Virus record (IMG/VR): IMGVR_UViG_3300028197_000145
Location: 1-25,291 of that record
Strand: one strand, 5' to 3'
DNA: 25,291 bases
Origin: a virus
The translations under genes were made by a program, and so were the position numbers. A model generated the notes under the pieces. The model did not search any database and was not told where the DNA came from. It saw only the letters and a list, made by a program, of their open reading frames with translations. Positions 1-9,000 of the stretch are shown piece by piece; the stretch's first letter is position 1; each line of letters starts with the position of its first letter.

Positions 1-344
1 AGTTCTAAGGTATTATCTCCTATGTTAACAGTAGTTGAATCAATTGTAGTTGTAGTTCCCTCTACTGAGAGGTTTCCTGAAATCGTTATGTTGTTTGAAA
101 ATGTTTTGTTACCTGCTATGGTTTCATCACCTGTGAGGTTAACATATCTTGAATCTAGTGAAGTTGTGTAAAAGTGGTAAGTATCTTCTGTGGCTATTTC
201 TTTAATGGAAGGAGTTCCATTATCTTTTTCAAAGTAAATCTTTCCATCGTATGTGTTTATTGCCAATTCACCTAACTCAATATTAGACGTTGTTGGTTTT
301 CTACCCTCTACCGATGTTCTTTTTAGTTTAACTACTTGTGCCAT
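1..344 (-). CDS. Fibre-like structural protein, N-terminal part (runs off left edge)
   Basis: An ATG at 342-344 opens a frame that stays open to the window edge, giving about 114 residues; the C-terminus is missing. The protein starts MAQVVKLKRTSVEGRKPTTS and continues with a GELAINTYDGKIYF segment, closely matching the starts of the 212-aa protein and, more loosely, the 955- and 1580-aa proteins in this window. Near residues 90-114 it reads GNLSVEGTTTTIDSTTVNIG, the same module found twice in the 955-aa protein. A short purine-rich AAGG lies upstream of the ATG. It follows the 1616-aa gene after a 118-nt gap. The shared N-terminus is probably the part that attaches to the virion, which is inference. 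Whether it carries an S74 domain cannot be seen. Confidence 0.85.
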   Translation of the reverse strand, partial: MAQVVKLKRTSVEGRKPTTSNIELGELAINTYDGKIYFEKDNGTPSIKEIATEDTYHFYTTSLDSRYVNLTGDETIAGNKTFSNNITISGNLSVEGTTTTIDSTTVNIGDNTLE

Positions 345-395
345 ATATATGACTTACCTTTTTTATACAATTATCTACCCTAAACAGTATATTAC

Positions 396-410
396 CTTTA
401 TATAAAGATA
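396..410. promoter_or_regulatory. AT-rich palindrome in the 118-nt gap before the left-edge gene
   Basis: The 118-nt gap between the 1616-aa gene and the left-edge gene contains a perfect 12-bp palindrome, CTTTATATAAAG (396-407), within a run of TA repeats. It overlaps TATAAAGAT, a loose relative of the TATAAATAT motif seen in other intergenic regions here. It may be part of a promoter for the left-edge gene. No hairpin followed by a T-run (minus strand) was found, so the 1616-aa gene has no obvious terminator. AT richness makes chance matches likely. Confidence 0.25.
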
Positions 411-462
411 TATATATACTATTTAACTTTTTAAAATTTGAATCGTTAAGTGAACCTCTTAT

Positions 463-3400
463 TTAAGAAAGTTTACTTTTCAATTCATCAATCTGTTTTT
501 GTTGGTCTTTGATAGCTTCGATAAGTAATCCAGTAAGTTTTGCATAATCTACACCTTTAAATCCATTATCTCTATCAGTTACCAACTGTGGTAGAACTTT
601 CTCAACATCTTGTGCAATTACACCAACATTTGGTAATGATTGTTGCAATTCATCTGCATTTGAGTTCCAATTCCATGTTACACCTTTTAAAGATTGTACT
701 TTTTCAATTGGGTTAGAGATAAGTTCTATATTATCTTTTAATCTTTCATCCGAAGAAGCATATGCTACAACATCACCACCAACATTCAATGCTCCACTAA
801 TACCAACACCACCAGTTACTTTAAGTGCTCCAGTCGTTTTGGATGTTGATGCAGTTGTGTTTGTGATTGATATAATACCAGTTGCAGTATCATTAGCATT
901 ACTTCTTAGATATTTACTATCTGTTTGAGTTGTAATATCAAATGATGAAATATAGTTCTCACCATTTGTTAATGAAGAGTTACTTGTTGGTATATCAGAT
1001 GTAAGAGCTACTGTACCAGTTGCATTTGGTAAAGTTATTGTTCTATCTGCTGATACAGTTCCAGCTATTAATGTTACTTCGTTATCATCTGCCGAACTAC
1101 CTTCAAATACAACACCATTTGATGTGGATACAGTTTCTACATTATTTGTAGTTGTTGTTCCAGTTACTACTATATCACCAGGGAAGGTTGTTATTGTTGA
1201 ACCATCTCCAATAGTAAGTGTATTACTAGTCATTGCATTGTTAAGTGCACCCCTAACATTACCCATATCAGTAACATCTGCACTAGTTTCAATACCATCT
1301 AATTTATCGTGATGAGTTGTACTCATTAAACCAGCGATAGTACCAGTTGCTTCTCCAATAACTACATCATCACCATCTGATGAATGAATTGTTATTTGTC
1401 CTGTTGCAGTTGTTTTAGATAAATTTGTACTTACGTTTGTATCTTTAGCTGAGTTATTAGTAATTGCAGTTGCTTGAGCTCCACTTATAGTTGTTGTATC
1501 TCCAGCGAGAGCAGTAGAACTTGAAGTTCCTAATTGTAAAGTAGTTACTGAACCACCAAGTGAGATAGCAGAACCATCTATTGTTATAGAAGAGTTTGCT
1601 AATTTACCATTTGCTATTGAACCTGCTAAATCTGCATTTGTAATAGAACCCGATTGGATTCCACTACCACCAGTCACAGTTTCTAAAGATACTTGTGAAG
1701 AACCAGATACTATACCAGTTCCACCAAATAAAGTTGCATCATCAATACTACTGCCAAGTGATACTGAAGTTCCACTAATAGTAATTGCTGAGTTTGAAAG
1801 TTTAGCATTTCCTATTGAACCAGCTAATTTACTTGCTGCAATTGAACCTGCTAATTGTGTGTTTGTTATTGTACCACTTAAATTAGAAGTTGCATAATTA
1901 GTTGCATCTGATAAATCAAATGCTGGTGTTGAATCCGAAGAACCTAAATCTACTGATACTCCACCAAAACTAACACTATCATTTGAAAGTTTAGAATTTG
2001 CGATTGAACCAGCAAGTTGTGAACTAGTTACACCACTAATTTGTGATGAGCCAGATACTACACCACTTGGTAATGATGTTAATACATTTGCTGCATCTGT
2101 TACATCTGCACCTGCTTCAATACCATCTAATTTATCATGGTCGGCAGTTGTAAAGTTTTCATCTGTTTGTGATGCAACTACGAAATCAATGTTACCATTA
2201 GTATCATCATATCCAACAGTAATTCCTGTTTCTGTTCCATCTAACATTCCACCTACGAAATCTTCAACTTGTTCTTGTGTTAGTTGTGTGTTATCATTAT
2301 CATTTGGAGTAGTTACAGAACCACCTAATGAGATAGCCGAACCATTTATAGTAATTGATGAATTTGCTAAATCATCATTTTGTATAGTATTTGCAGTAAT
2401 TTCTTGTCCACTTATAGTTAAGTAATCATTACCAGCAAGAGTTACATCTGTTGAATTATCAGTTCCAGCGGCATCAACTCCAAGTGCTGTTCTTGCTGCA
2501 CCTGCTGAAGTTGCTCCTGTACCACCACTTCCGATTGGTACTGTACCACCTGTTATTGCTTGTCCACTAATTGATAAGTAATTTGTATTTCCTAAAGTTA
2601 CATCTGTTGAATTATCAGTTCCTGCTGCATCTACACCTAAGTTTGTTCTTGCAGTTGATGCATTTGCTAAATCTGATAAATTACTTGATTTTGCTAATTT
2701 TGTTCCAACAGTTGTTGTTAAAGCAACTACATCAGAATCTCCATTTGCAATACTTGCAGAAATTTCTAATAATGTATCAAACGCCGCAGGTGCTCCACCG
2801 ATTAAACCAGTAAGTTCTCCTTGTACATAAGCAGTTGTTGCTATTTTTGTTGAATCATCATCAGCTGAAGGAGTTGGTGCTACTGTTGTTCCAGTAAATG
2901 TAGGAGAAGCAAACATTGTTGATTTACTTTCATTTGTTACATTTCCTAAACCAACATCACCTTTAGTTGTTGCTTGTGCTCTTAATCCACTATAATTTCC
3001 ACTTTGTGAGAATGCATCTACATCACTAATTTGAGATGAATCAATAGATACTTGTGCTGAACCAGATATTACACCTCCAATTAACTCGGCAGATATTGTA
3101 TCACCACTTAAAATCATATTAACTTCACTTGTATCAGCAACTGCCAAGTTAGTGTTTGAACTAATATCAACAGTTGTTAGATATGATGCAGTTGCCGCAT
3201 TTAATGATGTATTAGCATTTGATGCGGTAAATGCGTTTAATGAATCGTTTTTGTAATCTGAATCTACATTTAAAGTTCTTGTGGATGCGATTGTACCACC
3301 ACCATTTAAACCAGTACCCGCAGTTATAGAAACTGAAGTATGGTCAATATTTTCGTTTGCTACATATCCTGTCGTGTTATGTATATCAATTTGTGCTGAA

Positions 3401-5313
3401 CCAGTTACTACTCCTACTCCTCCAAATAGAGTTTCATCAGTAATTGCACCACCAAGTGATACTGAAGTACCACTAATAGTAATTGCTGAATTTGCTAATT
3501 TAGCATTAGCTACTGAACCTGCTAATTGTGCACTTGTTATACCACTTACTTGTGATGAACCACTTATAACTCCATCACTAACAGTAAATGTTACTGTTTC
3601 ATCTGAAGATTGGTTAAGTGTTATTGCACCACCACCATCTAATCCTGCTCCTGCAGTAAATGTGATTGTATTATTATTAACATCACTTGCTAATGCGTTT
3701 ACTTGGTCTGAACCAGATACTACACCACTTGGTAGAATTGATGTTACGTTACCAGTAGTTACTGTACCTACTGTTATTATTGAGTCATCACCAGCATATG
3801 TTCCACCAGCAACAGTTGCCAATGTTGAATTAAATGCTTGTACATCTGAACCAATTTCAACTCCTAAGTTTGTTCTTGCAGTTGATGCGTTTGCTAAATC
3901 AGATAAGTTACTTGATTTTGCTAATTTAGTACCAACAGTTGTTACTAAAGAGTTTAGTGAACCAGAATCTGCAGCTAATGAAGCTGATAGTTCTCCTAAT
4001 GTATCTACTGTTGAATCGGCAGTACCTATTAAATCAGTAAGTTCTTGTTGTACATAAGCAGTTGTTGCTATCTTTGTTGAACTATCGTTTGCCGAAGGTG
4101 TTGTTGATAATGGTGTTCCAGTAAATGTTGGTGAAGCAATATTAGCTTTTAAATCCAATGCAGTTTGTTGTGCAGTTGAAACTGGTTTAGCAGAATCCGC
4201 AGTATTATCTACATTTCCTAAACCAACATCACTTTTATCTTTTGTTATTTGTTCTGAACCAGAAACTACACCAGCTGGTAATAGTGTTGTTACTTGTGCT
4301 GAACCAGATACTACTCCAGCTCCTCCAAATAAAGTTTCATCTGTTATTGAACCACCAAGTGATACTGAAGTACCACTTATTGTTATTGCTGAATTAGAAA
4401 GTTTAGCGTTTCCAATTGAACCAGCTAATTTACTTGCCGCAATTGAACCAGCTAATTGTGAGTTAGTTACACCACTTATTTGTGATGAACCAGATATTAC
4501 TCCTAATGAATTTAAATGGTCTGTATTATCTGAATCTGTATATGAGGTTACACCTTCTAACGATGTACCATCTCCTACAAATGAACCAGTAAATGTAGTT
4601 GTTCCTGCAACATCACCGAAATCTTCACCACTTACTCTTCCACTTCCAAAATCAGTTGCAACATTTAATAATTGTGCTGAACCAGAAACTACACTAGTTC
4701 CACCAAATAAAGTTTCATCAGTAATTGCACCACCTAACGATACAGATGTTCCACTAATCGTTATTGCTGAATTTGCTAAATCTGCATTTAAAATTGAACC
4801 AGATTGTATTCCACTACCACCTGTTATTGTTTCTAATGTAATAGTTCCACCTAATGAAGTATCAACTCCAGCGATAGTAATACCATCGTTTGTTAATTTA
4901 CTATTTGCTATTGATGCTAATGTTGCAGCTCCCCCTGCTGCTATTGTAATATCTCCACTTACATTTCCGAATATTGAATCTTCTAAATTAGAGAAAGTTA
5001 CTTTCTTTTCTGTACCATCATCACTTATAAGAAAATTATCTGCTTGAGCTACTATTGCACTTCCCAATGCACCTAAAGAATCAATATTAAAAGATGTTGC
5101 AGCTATTCCAGTTAAACTTGAACCATCTCCAACAAATGAACCAGTAAATGAACCAGAGTAATTAACACTCGGTTGTACATTTTGGTCTACTCCACTTGAA
5201 TTTAAGGTTAAAGTTTCAAGAGTACCATTCTGTACTTGTAAGGTTATTAAATTTCCATTTTCATCCGATGGGAACTGTAATGAACCTGAAATTTTGGGGT
5301 TGTGTATAATCAT
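463..5313 (-). CDS. Giant tail-fibre protein with C-terminal S74 intramolecular chaperone (1616 aa)
   Basis: This is a long repetitive fibre protein. Residues 1-1500 are low-complexity beta-type repeats rich in S, G, T, A and N, with many copies of G[VI][VI]SGS[AS]Q[VI] and four copies of a 25-residue cassette near residues 181, 307, 608 and 1174. Two copies of a fibre module near 357-485 and 779-894 contain DVGLGNV, ASPTFTGT, STKIATTAYVQ and NLSDLANASTARTNLGV, segments typical of phage side-tail fibres. The last 99 residues match the peptidase S74 (endosialidase chaperone) family: SSDERLKDNI, GVIAQDVEKVLP and a coiled-coil end. By family knowledge, self-cleavage falls between Ser1521 and Asp1522, releasing about 95 residues after trimerisation. 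The ATG is preceded by AAGGAA. The receptor is unknown. Confidence 0.9.
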   Translation of the reverse strand: MIIHNPKISGSLQFPSDENGNLITLQVQNGTLETLTLNSSGVDQNVQPSVNYSGSFTGSFVGDGSSLTGIAATSFNIDSLGALGSAIVAQADNFLISDDGTEKKVTFSNLEDSIFGNVSGDITIAAGGAATLASIANSKLTNDGITIAGVDTSLGGTITLETITGGSGIQSGSILNADLANSAITISGTSVSLGGAITDETLFGGTSVVSGSAQLLNVATDFGSGRVSGEDFGDVAGTTTFTGSFVGDGTSLEGVTSYTDSDNTDHLNSLGVISGSSQISGVTNSQLAGSIAASKLAGSIGNAKLSNSAITISGTSVSLGGSITDETLFGGAGVVSGSAQVTTLLPAGVVSGSEQITKDKSDVGLGNVDNTADSAKPVSTAQQTALDLKANIASPTFTGTPLSTTPSANDSSTKIATTAYVQQELTDLIGTADSTVDTLGELSASLAADSGSLNSLVTTVGTKLAKSSNLSDLANASTARTNLGVEIGSDVQAFNSTLATVAGGTYAGDDSIITVGTVTTGNVTSILPSGVVSGSDQVNALASDVNNNTITFTAGAGLDGGGAITLNQSSDETVTFTVSDGVISGSSQVSGITSAQLAGSVANAKLANSAITISGTSVSLGGAITDETLFGGVGVVTGSAQIDIHNTTGYVANENIDHTSVSITAGTGLNGGGTIASTRTLNVDSDYKNDSLNAFTASNANTSLNAATASYLTTVDISSNTNLAVADTSEVNMILSGDTISAELIGGVISGSAQVSIDSSQISDVDAFSQSGNYSGLRAQATTKGDVGLGNVTNESKSTMFASPTFTGTTVAPTPSADDDSTKIATTAYVQGELTGLIGGAPAAFDTLLEISASIANGDSDVVALTTTVGTKLAKSSNLSDLANASTARTNLGVDAAGTDNSTDVTLGNTNYLSISGQAITGGTVPIGSGGTGATSAGAARTALGVDAAGTDNSTDVTLAGNDYLTISGQEITANTIQNDDLANSSITINGSAISLGGSVTTPNDNDNTQLTQEQVEDFVGGMLDGTETGITVGYDDTNGNIDFVVASQTDENFTTADHDKLDGIEAGADVTDAANVLTSLPSGVVSGSSQISGVTSSQLAGSIANSKLSNDSVSFGGVSVDLGSSDSTPAFDLSDATNYATSNLSGTITNTQLAGSIAASKLAGSIGNAKLSNSAITISGTSVSLGSSIDDATLFGGTGIVSGSSQVSLETVTGGSGIQSGSITNADLAGSIANGKLANSSITIDGSAISLGGSVTTLQLGTSSSTALAGDTTTISGAQATAITNNSAKDTNVSTNLSKTTATGQITIHSSDGDDVVIGEATGTIAGLMSTTHHDKLDGIETSADVTDMGNVRGALNNAMTSNTLTIGDGSTITTFPGDIVVTGTTTTNNVETVSTSNGVVFEGSSADDNEVTLIAGTVSADRTITLPNATGTVALTSDIPTSNSSLTNGENYISSFDITTQTDSKYLRSNANDTATGIISITNTTASTSKTTGALKVTGGVGISGALNVGGDVVAYASSDERLKDNIELISNPIEKVQSLKGVTWNWNSNADELQQSLPNVGVIAQDVEKVLPQLVTDRDNGFKGVDYAKLTGLLIEAIKDQQKQIDELKSKLS
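1720..1794 (-). repeat. 25-codon fibre cassette, copy in the 1616-aa gene
   Basis: Copy of a 75-nt in-frame cassette encoding NSAITISGTSVSLG followed by a divergent middle and LFGG. This is the most diverged copy (SSIDDATLFGG). It is followed in the protein by an SGSSQV segment, as at the other copies. Confidence 0.85.
3418..3492 (-). repeat. 25-codon fibre cassette, copy in the 1616-aa gene
   Basis: 75-nt cassette encoding NSAITISGTSVSLGG and ITDETLFGG, followed by VGVVTGSAQI. It has the same length and reading frame as six other copies in this gene and in the 955-aa gene. Confidence 0.9.
4321..4395 (-). repeat. 25-codon fibre cassette, copy in the 1616-aa gene
   Basis: 75-nt cassette encoding NSAITISGTSVSLGG and ITDETLFGG, followed by AGVVSGSAQV. 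The preceding segment (KLAGSIGNAKLS) is also repeated before the copy at 1720-1794, so the duplicated block is larger than the cassette there. Confidence 0.9.
4699..4773 (-). repeat. 25-codon fibre cassette, copy in the 1616-aa gene
   Basis: 75-nt cassette, the first in protein order (near residue 181), followed by TSVVSGSAQL and an ATDFGSGRVSGEDFGDVAGT segment. That second segment recurs in the 955-aa protein, so neighbouring modules are shared as well. Confidence 0.9.
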
Positions 5314-5337
5314 TTTTGTTTTCCTTCTTTATTTCTT

Positions 5338-5348
5338 ATTATAAGTAT
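5338..5348 (-). promoter_or_regulatory. Possible -10 element before the 1616-aa fibre gene
   Basis: In the 44-nt gap between the 212-aa and 1616-aa genes the minus strand reads ATACTTATAAT, containing a TATAAT hexamer (5338-5343) about 25 nt upstream of the ATG. No convincing -35 is seen; it would lie in the end of the 212-aa gene. The plus strand of the same site reads TATAAGTAT, a relative of motifs at 10782, 10833, 13927 and 24270. This is weak evidence because the gap is very AT-rich. Confidence 0.3.
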
Positions 5349-5357
5349 ATTTTTATT

Positions 5358-5996
5358 TTAGAACTCTTCTCCATCTACTTGAGAAATAACAGTTGCTGCA
5401 CCATTTCCAGTCACATCTCCTGTTAGAGTTACTTGAGCTGAACCACTAAATACTCCAAGAGCATTTACATTTGCAGTTACTTGGTCACTCAATCCTGCGA
5501 TATTTTCTACATCTACTGAACCACTAACAATTTGTCCACCTCGTGCAACAACTACATAACCACTTTGATTACTTTCAAATGTTGCTCTTACATTATCATC
5601 ATCAATTATTTGTAATGTTGATGGTATCATTTGGAAATCGTTAGCATCATATACTTGTACGATTGCATTTGGAGTAGATAGATTATGTTCTACACTCCAT
5701 GTATCAGCATTTGTAAAAGATTGTTTTACAGTTGCATTTTGAGCTACTGTAATATTTGTTAATCCTGAACCATCACCTATAAAATAAGATGCTGATATAG
5801 AACCACTCATTTCAATAGAACCAGAACCAACAAAATCATTTGTAATAAACTCTTGGATTGTATCAGCAGAACCACTTTTACGAAGGAATACTTTTCCATC
5901 GGTTACATTCATTGCTAATTCGCCTATTGCTAAATCGGAAGTACTTGGTTTACTACCACCAGTGAGACTTCTTTTTAACTTTATTATCTGAGCCAT
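5358..5996 (-). CDS. Small fibre-family structural protein (212 aa)
   Basis: The protein opens with MAQIIKLKRSLTGGSKPSTS and GELAMNVTDGKVFLRKSG, the N-terminal signature shared with the left-edge gene and, in weaker form, with the 955- and 1580-aa fibres. It has a GDGSGLTNI repeat near residue 75. A beta domain follows at about 88-153, containing TWSVEHNL, IVQVYDANDFQMIP, DDNVRATF and SGYVVVARGG, a pattern seen in many marine phage virion proteins. The rest is short SGS repeats, ending in VDGEEF. It has no S74 domain. It lies between the two S74 fibres, 17 nt after the 1580-aa stop and 44 nt before the 1616-aa start. It could be a connector or a short fibre; its exact role is unknown. The Shine-Dalgarno sequence is weak (AAAGAAAGAAA), suggesting coupling to the gene upstream. 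Confidence 0.8.
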   Translation of the reverse strand: MAQIIKLKRSLTGGSKPSTSDLAIGELAMNVTDGKVFLRKSGSADTIQEFITNDFVGSGSIEMSGSISASYFIGDGSGLTNITVAQNATVKQSFTNADTWSVEHNLSTPNAIVQVYDANDFQMIPSTLQIIDDDNVRATFESNQSGYVVVARGGQIVSGSVDVENIAGLSDQVTANVNALGVFSGSAQVTLTGDVTGNGAATVISQVDGEEF

Positions 5997-6013
5997 ACTA
6001 TGTTTCTTTCTTT

Positions 6014-9000
6014 TTACTTGATTTTACTTTTTAATTCTTCTACTTCTTTTGATAGTTCTTTTATCCCGCTGATTAAAAGAGATACTAGTTTATCATATTT
6101 TACTGCTTTGTATCCATTTTCTCTAGTATTAACCAACTCAGGTAATATTTCTTCAATTTCTTGAGCTATTACACCATAATCCTTACCTTTATAAGTATTT
6201 TGTTTTTCAACATTCCAATCAAAACTATAACCATCAATTGAATTTATTTTTTCTAGTGGATTTTCTATTGGTTTAATATTATTTTTTAATTCTCTATCTG
6301 AAGATGCATATGCTATAATATCACTAGTAGCTTGTATAGTACCAGTTACATGAATTCCATTATTTATATCGAATCGTGTTCCTGAATGATTCCAAGTAAT
6401 CGATGCATTTGCATCACTACCTCTATCAACTTCAATACCACCACCATTTGCAGCTGATGAATTTGCTGAACCACTTGCAACTGTAATTAGTTTATCTTGA
6501 ATTGATAATTCAGTAGTTGAAATTTCTGTTGCAGAACCTAATACTGTGAAATCACCGTTTATAACAACATCACCCGAAGCGTTGATATCATTAAACGTTA
6601 CATCTGATGTTGTTTTAACATCTTGGTCCATTCCACCCAAGTAACCCCATTGTGTTGCCGAGATTGTACTTGTACCTATATTCTCTAATTGTGAACCTTC
6701 ATCTTCAGTTAAGTTACTAAGTTCAGTTACATTTGAAATTGCAATTGAACCACTATGAACATCATCTGCATCTATTACTTTCTTGATACCTTCATCGAAG
6801 TGAGCAGAACCAGTATCTAATGTTATACTTCTACTTGTATCAATAGTACCACCACCAGTTAAACCTTTACCACTACCAACTGAAATGCTTGAGTGGTCAA
6901 TATGTTCGTTTGCAACAAAGTTTGTAGTTGAATCATGGTCTACTTGTGATGAACCACTTATGATACCAGTACCTCTTGATTCAAATGTACTTGATAACTG
7001 ATTTGAACCACTAATTACTCCACTTGGTAAAATTGCTTGAACATTACCAGTTGTAACTGTACCAACAGTTGTAATAGCTGATTGTAAGAAGTGTTCACCT
7101 GCTACGAAGTTGGTTGTAGCATCGTGGTCTATTTGAGATGAGCCACTTATTACACCATCACCACCAGTATTAAGATATCTTGTATCAAAATCTGTTGTAA
7201 GTTGTGCTGAACCACTAATTACTCCCTCTGTATCTAATTTATCTTTTACTTTACTATCAGAATATTGATTTATAGAAGAATAATTTGTTGTATTTTGAAC
7301 ATCTATTTGAGCCGAACCACTTACTACTCCACCTTTTAAGTTTGCAGATAAAGTATCATCAGTCAAAATCATATTAACTTGGTCGGTATCTGATACTGCT
7401 AAGTTAGTTCCACTTGATATATCAATTGTTCCGATTGAAGTTAAGTAAGAACCAGTTGCTGCACTTAATGCATCTACTTCTGTTTGTATTGAAGAAGTAA
7501 ATGTGTTTATTGAACCTAAAATACCTATTACTTGTGATGAACCACTAATTACTCCCTCTGTATCTAATTTATCTTTTACTTTACTATCAGAATATTGATT
7601 AATACTTCCAAAGTTTGTTGTATTTTCAACATCTATTTGAACTGAACCACTTACTACTCCACCTTTAATATTTGCTGATAAAGTATCATCAGTCAAAATC
7701 ATATTAACTTGGCTTGTATCTGATACTGCTAAGTTAGTATTAGTTGATATATCTACTGTTGTTAAGTATGATGAAGTTGCCGCATTTAATGATGTATTAT
7801 CATTACTTGCTGTAAATGAATTTAGTGATACATTTAAATTACTTGTTAAATAAGAACCAGTAGCTGCTGATAATTGATTTAATCTTGTATCCTGTCCACT
7901 ATTTGTAGTATCATTCGAAGCAGTATATGAATTTAATGATGTATTAGCATTTGATGCAGTAAATGAATTTAATGGTACAATTTCGTTTAGAGTTAAATAA
8001 GAACCAGTTGCTGAGTTTAATGATGTATTATCATTACTTGCAGTAAATGCATTTAATGAACCTAAATCAACTGCTCCACCTGCAATGTTGGTTACACCAG
8101 TTGTAAAGTGAGATGAACCAGTATCTAAGGTAACGGTTGTTGCACCTGATATTCCCCCTCCACTTATACCTAATCCAGCATTTACTTCTGTAATATCACC
8201 TGCACCTGCTTCAATTATAGATGCATCAATATAATTTTTTGTTGCTTGAGCAGTACCAATAACTTGTGAGTTACCATCTGCAATAGAAGATGAGAAGTGT
8301 AATAAAGCAGCAGTTCCTAAAGAATTAAATTTAACTTCATTACTATCTACAAATAATGCAGTTAATACACTATCACTACTTGTTACTAAAGATGTTAAAC
8401 TTAAAGAACTAAATGATGGTGAATCATTTGTGTTTAATCCTAAATCTAGATTTGTTGCAGTACCATTGATACTAGCAGTTATCGAACCTTGATGATTTGA
8501 TGAGAAAGATGAACCACTTACTACTCCACCTTTAAGATTTGCTGATAAAGTATCACCAGTTAAAATCATATCTATATTCGAAGTATCAGCAACTGCTAAG
8601 TTTGTATCTGAAGATATATCAACAGTTGTTAGGTATGATGAAGTTGCTGCAGAAAGTTGATTTAATCTTGAATCCTGTCCCTCTTGTTCTAATGTAATAG
8701 AACCAGTTTCAGTTGAAAGTTGATTTAATCTTGAATCCTGTCCCTCTTGTTCTAATGTAATAGAACCAGTTTCAGTTGAAAGTTGATTTAATCTTGAATC
8801 TTGTGCAGATTGTTCACTTGATATAGAACCAGTTTCAGTTGAAAGTTGGTCTAATCTTGAATCTTGTGCAGATTGTTCAGATGAAATAGAACCAGTTTCA
8901 GTTGAAAGTTGGTCTAATCTACTATCTTGTGCCGCTTGTTCAGATGATATAGAACCAGTTTCAGTTGAAAGTTGGTCTAATCTTGAATCTTGAACTAAAT

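Noticed and set aside
3281-4057. Plus-strand open frame of 258 codons
   Set aside because: It is antisense to the repeats of the 1616-aa gene, rich in Pro/Val/Ser as expected from the complement of its codons, with no convincing ribosome site and no family resemblance.
8652-8994. CRISPR array
   Set aside because: The 63-nt units are contiguous, without spacers, and translate in frame within a fibre gene.
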